From an uncultured beta proteobacterium (GTDB lineage: Bacteria > Pseudomonadota > Gammaproteobacteria > Burkholderiales > Burkholderiaceae_C), in assembly GCA_903840825.1 (NCBI GenBank), contig CAIMHL010000068.1, positions 1-11,115 on the forward strand: a stretch of 11,115 nt of DNA. Reading direction: 5' to 3'. A model generated the notes under the pieces. The model had not been told where the DNA came from, did no database searches, and saw nothing but the letters and a program-made list of their open reading frames with translations. This document shows positions 6,413 through 11,115 of the stretch, one piece after another (positions within the stretch are counted from its first letter, which is position 1; each line of letters begins with the position of its first letter). Position numbers and translations under genes: made by a program.

Positions 6413-7387
6413 ATGGGACTTGGATTCACTTTGTTTATCGTGGTTTGCTTTCTGGCCGTTGTGCTGCTTTTTGAAGGTGTCTTTCTGCTTTGGACGGACA
6501 CCCGAAGCCCAGAGGTGAAGAGGATCAAGCAGCGCCTGCATTTACTGGCCAAGGACGAGCACGCCGAGCTCTCGGCACCACTGTCCAAGCAGCGCGTTTT
6601 GAGCCATGACCCGGGTTTGCAAAAACTGCTGCTCAGGTGGCCGGGCTGGGAGAAGCTGGACCGGCTGCTCATTCAGTCTGGGTACCCAAAAACCTTGGCG
6701 CATTTATTGACGGTTTGCCTTGGCACGGGCCTATTCGGAGTGGCCACAGGATGGTTACTACGCTGGCCGCTTCTGGGGGTTTTATTCATGGGTTTAGCGA
6801 CAGGCGCCCTACCCCTCCTGCTGCTAATACGGCAACGCACCAAGCGACTTGACACCATTGCCCAGCAACTGCCCGACGCCCTTGACCTGATTAGTCGCTC
6901 ATTACGCGCCGGACATGGCTTTTCATCCGCCATGGCGATGGTCTCCAAAGAGGCTCAAGAACCCATCGCGGGCGAATTCAAAATCACGATTGATGAAATC
7001 AACTTTGGCATCTCGACCCAAAGCGCCTTGGCCAATTTTGCCGCTCGGGTTCCTATTGATGACTTGCGATTTTTTGTGGTGGCCGTGGTGATACAGCTGC
7101 AATCCGGGGGCAATTTGGCCGAGCTGCTGGGCATGCTGTCTTACTTGATTCGGGAACGCTTCAAGCTCTTCGGAAAAATTCGCGTGCTGGCCGCCGAAGG
7201 AAAAATGTCGGCCTATATCCTCACGGCCCTGCCTTTCTTTGTGGCCGGAGCCACCGAGGTGCTCAACCCTAGTTATCTCAATATTTTGTTCACCGACCCC
7301 TTAGGAATCCGTATGGTCACGGGGGCCTTGGGCCTGATGCTTTTTGGCGTTTTTGTGATGTGGCGAATTATTAATATTCGGGTCTAG
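6413..7387 (+). CDS. tadB: TadB inner-membrane platform protein
   Basis: A 324-residue inner-membrane protein of the GspF/PilC-like family. It pairs with TadC as the platform on which the TadA ATPase acts. Hydrophobic segments are near 4-27, 97-113 and 116-139, with two more near the C-terminus (about 268-282 and 299-318). The T2SSF domain spans about 153-280, with QQLPDALDLISRSLRAGHGF and the RVPIDDLRFFVVAVVIQLQSGGNLAELL block. An in-frame ATG at 6374 would overlap tadA by 35 bases and add 13 polar residues in front of the first helix, without a ribosome binding site. The ATG at 6413 gives the usual TadB start and length and follows a weak purine run (GAGTGAAG), so I chose it. The stop is 17 bases before tadC. 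Confidence 0.94.
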   Translation: MGLGFTLFIVVCFLAVVLLFEGVFLLWTDTRSPEVKRIKQRLHLLAKDEHAELSAPLSKQRVLSHDPGLQKLLLRWPGWEKLDRLLIQSGYPKTLAHLLTVCLGTGLFGVATGWLLRWPLLGVLFMGLATGALPLLLLIRQRTKRLDTIAQQLPDALDLISRSLRAGHGFSSAMAMVSKEAQEPIAGEFKITIDEINFGISTQSALANFAARVPIDDLRFFVVAVVIQLQSGGNLAELLGMLSYLIRERFKLFGKIRVLAAEGKMSAYILTALPFFVAGATEVLNPSYLNILFTDPLGIRMVTGALGLMLFGVFVMWRIINIRV

Positions 7388-7404
7388 AAAGGCGATTTAT
7401 TACT

Positions 7405-8349
7405 ATGCAGATACTTTTTCTAGTCTTGATCTTTCTGGTGGTGATGGGCTTGGTGCTGGGTATTGGCGCTTGGTGGAGTCGCCCAAATTTGGTGCAACAA
7501 CGTGTGCGCAATTTAGCAGAAATAAGTGCTAATCCCGAGTCTAGTGCTGAGGGAATGCACGAATGGCGGGCCAAAGTGCGCAGCATGGCAGCGCCCATGG
7601 CGTGGCTCTCAACCCCTGAAGAAGGCTGGGAGTCATCGAGTTTTCGCGTTCGTTTCATGCGGGCAGGGCTGCGAGGGGCAGCCTGGCCGGTTATCTTTTT
7701 TGGCTCCAAAACCTTTCTCGCCTTGTTACTGCCCAGCTTGTTGCTGCTTTTTGGTGGTGTTCTGGGTGAGTCCATTTCAGCCCGGGTGACGCTGTTTGCC
7801 GTTTTATCGGTGGCTATGCTGGGGTACTACAGCCCGAATCTGGGCCTGAAACTCATGATCACCCGGCGCCATCGCGAATTACAAGAGGCGCTGCCCGATG
7901 CCATTGACCTCATCACGGTGTGCGTGGAAGCCGGGCTGGGGCTTGATGCCGCCATGAACCGTGCCGGTGAAGAGCTGAGTTTGCGCAGCCAAGCCTTGGC
8001 GGATGAACTCAAACTGGTCGCCCTGGAGCGCCGGGTGGGCTCAACCCGCGCCAGTGCGCTGACTAGTTTTGCCCTGCGCACAGGCGTAGACGACGTTGCC
8101 ACTTTTGTCACCTTGTTGATACAAACAGAACACCTGGGGACCAATGTGGCGGATTCCCTGCGAATTTTGTCTGACACCATGCGGGTGCGCCGCACCATAC
8201 GTGCCGAAGAAGCTGCGGCCAAAATCCCCCTGAAACTGCTTTTTCCCCTGATTTTCTTCATGTTCCCTTCTTTGTTTTTGGTGCTTCTGGGGCCTGCCGT
8301 GATCAATGTCTCGCGCACGCTGCTGCCCACCTTGGGTGCCGTGGGTTGA
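7405..8349 (+). CDS. tadC: TadC inner-membrane platform protein
   Basis: A 314-residue partner of TadB with the same GspF/PilC-like fold. An N-terminal membrane helix (about 2-22) is followed by a cytoplasmic region (25-93), two membrane segments (about 94-120 and 126-145), the T2SSF domain (about 163-300) and a C-terminal helix (about 274-300). The T2SSF domain shows LPDAIDLITVCVEAGLGLDAAM and the ALRTGVDDVATFVTLLIQTEHLG block. The sequence GTNVADSLRILSDTMRVRR, which precedes the last helix, is typical of TadC. A purine stretch AGAAAGG (7386-7392) overlaps the tadB stop 12 bases before the ATG, rather far for a ribosome binding site. The next gene is tadE. In many tad loci tadD, a TPR lipoprotein gene, lies at this junction, and it is absent here. 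Confidence 0.94.
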   Translation: MQILFLVLIFLVVMGLVLGIGAWWSRPNLVQQRVRNLAEISANPESSAEGMHEWRAKVRSMAAPMAWLSTPEEGWESSSFRVRFMRAGLRGAAWPVIFFGSKTFLALLLPSLLLLFGGVLGESISARVTLFAVLSVAMLGYYSPNLGLKLMITRRHRELQEALPDAIDLITVCVEAGLGLDAAMNRAGEELSLRSQALADELKLVALERRVGSTRASALTSFALRTGVDDVATFVTLLIQTEHLGTNVADSLRILSDTMRVRRTIRAEEAAAKIPLKLLFPLIFFMFPSLFLVLLGPAVINVSRTLLPTLGAVG

Positions 8350-8366
8350 ACGAGCGACTACGCGCC

Positions 8367-8828
8367 ATGAAAGTCAAATTCAAAGGGGCTGCCAGTGTGG
8401 AGTTTGCGCTGACCAGCCTGATATTTTTGACCCTGTTTTTTATCCTGGTTGACTTCAGCTATCTGTTCTTTGTGAATTTGACGCTGCAACACGCCGTGCG
8501 CGAGGGGGCACGCTATGCCGTCACCGGCCAATTTGATCCCTTGGCCACAGGCTCAGCCCAAGACCGCTGTGATGCCGCTGTGGCACAAATCAAAGCCCAG
8601 TCCATGGGGTTTTTTGACCGTACTGCATCGGTGGTGGTTTTTAAAACAGTCAACGCGGATGGCAGTCTCACGACGGTTTCGGCCAGCTCGTGTGCTGGGC
8701 CCAATCAAATCATGGTTATTTCTGTGAACTGTGAACTGACGCTGATCAGCCCCTTTATGCGCGCATTTTTTACAGATGGAAAATACCCATTCACGGTCAG
8801 TAGCACCATGAAGACCGAGGCGTTTTAA
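8367..8828 (+). CDS. tadE: TadE-like pseudopilin
   Basis: A 153-residue TadE-family minor pilin-like protein. It has a short basic leader (MKVKFKG), then AASVEF with Gly7 at -1 and Glu12 at +5. This matches the Flp/TadE cleavage pattern G/xxxxE(F/Y) recognised by TadV. One hydrophobic helix (about 14-37) precedes the conserved LQHAVREGARYAVTGQ segment. The C-terminal periplasmic part (50-153) has three cysteines (68, 109, 122), so a disulfide is possible. The ATG at 8367 gives the family's expected N-terminus. A TTG at 8346 overlaps the tadC stop (TTGA) and would add seven residues; translational coupling from it cannot be excluded. The gene overlaps the next by one base (TAATG). Confidence 0.9.
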   Translation: MKVKFKGAASVEFALTSLIFLTLFFILVDFSYLFFVNLTLQHAVREGARYAVTGQFDPLATGSAQDRCDAAVAQIKAQSMGFFDRTASVVVFKTVNADGSLTTVSASSCAGPNQIMVISVNCELTLISPFMRAFFTDGKYPFTVSSTMKTEAF

Positions 8829-9394
8829 TGCGCATCCGCCACGGGACGTCATCACGCACCTCATCGGCAGGTCAGAGCGTGGTGGAGTTGGCTTTGATCA
8901 TGCCCCTCTTGCTGGTGCTTACGCTGGGGGTCGCCGACTTGGGGCGCGCGCTGCTTTTTAATAATATTTTGATCAACATGAGCCGCGAGGGTGCCAACCT
9001 GGCCTCCAGAACCGCGCAAAGTCCCACCTTCATCATTGACACACTGAACCAGACGGCAGCACCCCTCGACATGGCTACCCAAGGCATGGGCATCTTGACA
9101 AGAGTGAAGGCGGTTGACGGCGGCTCGGGCACTGTCATCACCGTTGTGGTTCAACAGGTCCGGGCTGTCAGTGGGAAAACAACGTTGGCCAGCAAGCTCT
9201 GGGTTTGCCCCAACTGGGCCAGCAGTGGCGCCTGCAACCTGCCCGCAGCCGTGGCCAGCCGAGCCGTGACGCTGCCTTTCACCCTGGCGATGGGCGTTGA
9301 GGTGAACGTTATGGAAACCCTTTATGACTACGTCCCGCTGACCAACTTTGTCTTAAACAGCAGCCAGGAACTTTACGCAAGGACTCTTCTATGA
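8828..9394 (+). CDS. tadF: TadF-like (second TadE-family) pseudopilin
   Basis: A 188-residue protein with the TadE/TadF layout: a basic, Ser/Thr-rich leader (1-15), then GQSVVEL with Gly15 at -1 and Glu20 at +5. A hydrophobic helix (about 22-36, LALIMPLLLVLTLGV) and the motif ADLGRALLFNNILINMSREGA follow. Cleavage by TadV after Gly15 is predicted. The periplasmic portion has Cys127 and Cys136 in a small loop (CPNWASSGAC), a likely disulfide. The start codon shares a base with the tadE stop, and GAGG at 8817-8820 is a usable ribosome binding site. Its stop overlaps the tadG ATG (ATGA). I call it tadF by position and motif. It could equally be annotated as a second tadE, as the families grade into each other. 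Confidence 0.82.
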   Translation: MRIRHGTSSRTSSAGQSVVELALIMPLLLVLTLGVADLGRALLFNNILINMSREGANLASRTAQSPTFIIDTLNQTAAPLDMATQGMGILTRVKAVDGGSGTVITVVVQQVRAVSGKTTLASKLWVCPNWASSGACNLPAAVASRAVTLPFTLAMGVEVNVMETLYDYVPLTNFVLNSSQELYARTLL

Positions 9395-10755
9395 AGGCTT
9401 GGTGCGCCAGCCACCACAGGGTCCATCAACAGGGGCAAATTCTAATTTTGCTGGCTATTTCCATGACCGTGCTGATCGGCATGGTGGGTTTGGCCATTGA
9501 TGCTGGCCTCGCCTATGGTGTCAAGGCCAAATTGGAGAGCGCCGTAGATGCAGCCACCATTGCAGGCGCTCGCGCTTTGGCTGAAGGGGCCGATGACAGC
9601 GCCCGCATCAGTGCAGCCAAAAGTGCAGCCAAAGACTACTTCAGCGCCAACTTCCCCAACCCATTTCTGGGCGCCACGCCTGAAGTGCTGACCGACGCCA
9701 TGATTGAAGCCACCCATGAAGCGTCGGGCTACTGGAAAATAAGTGTGGAGGGAACAGCGACATTGCCGGTGACATTTTTGGGGTTTACCGGCATCCCGAC
9801 CCTCACGGTCAAAGCTAGCGGACAGTCCATCAGGCGCGATCTGGATATTATTTTGGTGCTTGACACTTCAGGCTCGCTGGCCTCCCCGACAGGTACTTTT
9901 TCGGCTCTGAAAACAGCGGCGGTTAATTTTGTAACCAAATTCAATGCTGGCGCTAATGGTGACCGGGTGGGGCTGGTGAGCTTTGCGGCAGGCGGCGTGG
10001 TGAATGTGCCGATCGTCAAGGATGGCAGTCGAGGGTTCAACAAGACCCAGGTGATCAATGCCATCAATGCGTTGAATGTCTCTGGCAGCACCGCCTCAGC
10101 GGAAGGCATGAGACTGGCCCTCAACGAAATCAACGGCGTGCCGGTCATCAATCAGTCCAGTCTGAGAATGATCGTTTTATTCAGTGACGGCGCACCGAAT
10201 GATGTGCCCGCCACGTTTACCAACGCCAGCACGCCCGTGACGGGTGACTTGTATTCAGAAACCTCGTCACCCGGCAGTTCGCGCACGACGCGGGTGTTCC
10301 GGTATGACAGGCGCGACACACAGTTGGGCACCTACTCAGACATAGCCACGCTGCCCAGCAGCGGCTTTGTGGTGACGGGCACCGGCAATATTCCTTTGGC
10401 CAGCTTCAACAACATCCGCACGCTGACGGGTTCACCAGTGACCAACACGCGCTGCAATGTGAACAAGGCGGCCAGAAATATGCTGGAAAACGTCTCGAAT
10501 ATGGCGCGAAGCCAGAGCATCAAAATCCACACCATCGCGCTGGGCGCAGCGGTGAACTCGCTGGAGATCAATTTTTGCTCATATGCGGCCAGTGAAGTAG
10601 GCAGCAGTATTTTGAAACGTCTGGCCAACGCCCAAGATGCCAATACCTACAACTCGGCGCAACCCACAGGCTTGTATGTTTGGGCTGAGAATGCTGGCGA
10701 ACTGGACGACGCTTTTTCCAGCATTGCCAGTGAGATATTGCGCCTGAGCCGCTGA
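9391..10755 (+). CDS. tadG: TadG-like protein with von Willebrand factor A domain
   Basis: A 454-residue protein with an N-terminal Tad/TadG domain and a vWA domain. The N-terminus has QQGQ followed by a membrane helix (about 17-40) and AIDAGLAYGVKAKLESAVDAATIAGARAL, the TadG/TadE-like signature. The vWA domain starts near residue 152. Its metal-ion-dependent adhesion site looks complete: Asp158-x-Ser160-x-Ser162 (DTSGS), Thr234 in SGSTASAEG, and Asp266 in FSDGAPND. Between FSDGAPND and the helix beginning near 357 lies a Gly/Ser/Thr-rich insertion of about 85 residues. Cys355 and Cys396 may pair. Such proteins are thought to act in the envelope as adhesin or assembly factors for Flp pili. 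AAGGA (9379-9383) lies seven bases upstream of the ATG, and the four-base ATGA overlap with tadF indicates coupling. It is the last tad gene in the window. Confidence 0.88.
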   Translation: MKAWCASHHRVHQQGQILILLAISMTVLIGMVGLAIDAGLAYGVKAKLESAVDAATIAGARALAEGADDSARISAAKSAAKDYFSANFPNPFLGATPEVLTDAMIEATHEASGYWKISVEGTATLPVTFLGFTGIPTLTVKASGQSIRRDLDIILVLDTSGSLASPTGTFSALKTAAVNFVTKFNAGANGDRVGLVSFAAGGVVNVPIVKDGSRGFNKTQVINAINALNVSGSTASAEGMRLALNEINGVPVINQSSLRMIVLFSDGAPNDVPATFTNASTPVTGDLYSETSSPGSSRTTRVFRYDRRDTQLGTYSDIATLPSSGFVVTGTGNIPLASFNNIRTLTGSPVTNTRCNVNKAARNMLENVSNMARSQSIKIHTIALGAAVNSLEINFCSYAASEVGSSILKRLANAQDANTYNSAQPTGLYVWAENAGELDDAFSSIASEILRLSR

Positions 10756-10759
10756 GTCA
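10753..10759. other. Converging stop codons in a TGAGTCA palindrome
   Basis: The tadG TGA (10753-10755) and the reverse-strand TCA (10757-10759) form the 7-base palindrome TGA-G-TCA. There is no room for an intergenic terminator, and I see no hairpin plus T-run immediately downstream on either strand. Transcripts of both genes must therefore run into each other or end inside the opposing gene. Confidence 0.8.
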
Positions 10760-11115
10760 GGAGAAGAGGTGGCGAGGCATGGGAGGTGCCCGATTATCCC
10801 GAACCGAGTTCATGAAAAGGCAATAAATCACAACGCACCGCGCCAACACTAGCCAGATGACCACGGCTGGCAGCGCGCCCTGGATAAACCGGTAAATATT
10901 AAAAAAATCAGAGGCCAAGCCAGCGAAAGACAAGGAAGTAATGATCATGGCCACTTGGGGGTAATGCCAGTCTTTCACATAGCTGAAGTAGTAGACAACC
11001 GTCAGCGCAAACGCAAATGCCCCACGCAATTGAAAGTAACTCGACATGTCGCCCATATATTCAGGCAGATGGAGGTCGACTTTAAGCAGGTCAGGAAAAA
11101 AAAGAAGGCGCGTCA
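10757..11115 (-). CDS. Small membrane protein, 5' partial, unknown function
   Basis: A minus-strand gene whose TGA lies at 10757-10759, one base from the tadG stop. From the internal ATG at 11056 it encodes 99 residues, but the frame stays open to the window edge and adds a plausible N-terminal segment (TRLLFFPDLLKVDLHLPEY). The ATG at 11056 has no ribosome binding site, so the true start is probably at or beyond the edge. The last, incomplete codon ends in TG, so it could be a start codon, giving about 119 residues. Three or four hydrophobic segments are visible after that ATG: about 11-24, 34-50 and 60-82, with the last rich in Val, Leu, Ile and Cys. I do not recognise a family. It is convergent with the tad operon and probably unrelated to it. 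Confidence 0.6.
   Translation of the reverse strand, partial: TRLLFFPDLLKVDLHLPEYMGDMSSYFQLRGAFAFALTVVYYFSYVKDWHYPQVAMIITSLSFAGLASDFFNIYRFIQGALPAVVIWLVLARCVVIYCLFMNSVRDNRAPPMPRHLFS

Noticed and set aside
5935..6672. 245-codon open frame antisense to the tadA/tadB junction
   Set aside because: It spans two well-supported genes in reverse, shows no domain and looks like a composition artefact.
1..11115. CRISPR arrays, tRNA or rRNA genes, insertion sequences, toxin-antitoxin or phage genes
   Set aside because: None of the corresponding repeats, structures or proteins was seen. The window is accounted for by the pilus operon and two edge genes.

Overview
The window is an almost complete tad (tight adherence) locus. 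It encodes a type IVc Flp pilus machine: ten intact genes in one head-to-tail run on the + strand from 324 to 10755, flanked by a gene fragment at each edge. The content fits a betaproteobacterium. Moderate-to-high GC, the order flp-cpaA-cpaB-cpaC-small lipoprotein-cpaE-cpaF-tadB-tadC-tadE-tadF-tadG, and the protein style suggest Burkholderiales, perhaps Comamonadaceae (Rhodoferax/Polaromonas-like). That placement is inference; no rRNA or other taxonomic marker is present.

Layout. 1-74: apparent 3' end of an upstream + strand gene. 75-323: AT-rich non-coding leader with a perfect 9-bp inverted repeat (116-138), where the operon promoter must lie if transcription starts here. 324-515: Flp major prepilin with a strong Shine-Dalgarno. 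553-1152: TadV/CpaA prepilin peptidase. 1219-2034: RcpC/CpaB. 2052-3518: RcpA/CpaC secretin. 3531-3830: small lipoprotein. 3833-5002: TadZ/CpaE. 5053-6408: TadA/CpaF ATPase. 6413-7387: TadB. 7405-8349: TadC. 8367-8828: TadE. 8828-9394: TadF-like pseudopilin. 9391-10755: TadG-like protein with a von Willebrand A domain. 10757-11115 (minus): 5'-partial small membrane protein converging on tadG with one base between the stop codons.

How the genes work together, from knowledge of the family: the peptidase matures Flp and probably the TadE/TadF pseudopilins. TadZ localises the machine, and the TadA ATPase drives the TadB/TadC inner-membrane platform. CpaB and the secretin form the periplasmic and outer-membrane passage, with the lipoprotein as a likely accessory. 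TadE/F/G are envelope or tip components, and TadG carries a complete metal-binding adhesion motif.

The locus looks intact, with no frameshift, insertion sequence, RNA gene or CRISPR array. Points of interest are the absence of tadD and of a recognisable cpaD/rcpB, the uncharacterised lipoprotein in their place, a TadZ whose Walker A motif lacks the usual P-loop lysine, a TadG whose vWA domain carries a large insertion, the inverted repeat in the leader, and the stop-to-stop convergence at the 3' end. I found no clear evidence of an entirely new system.
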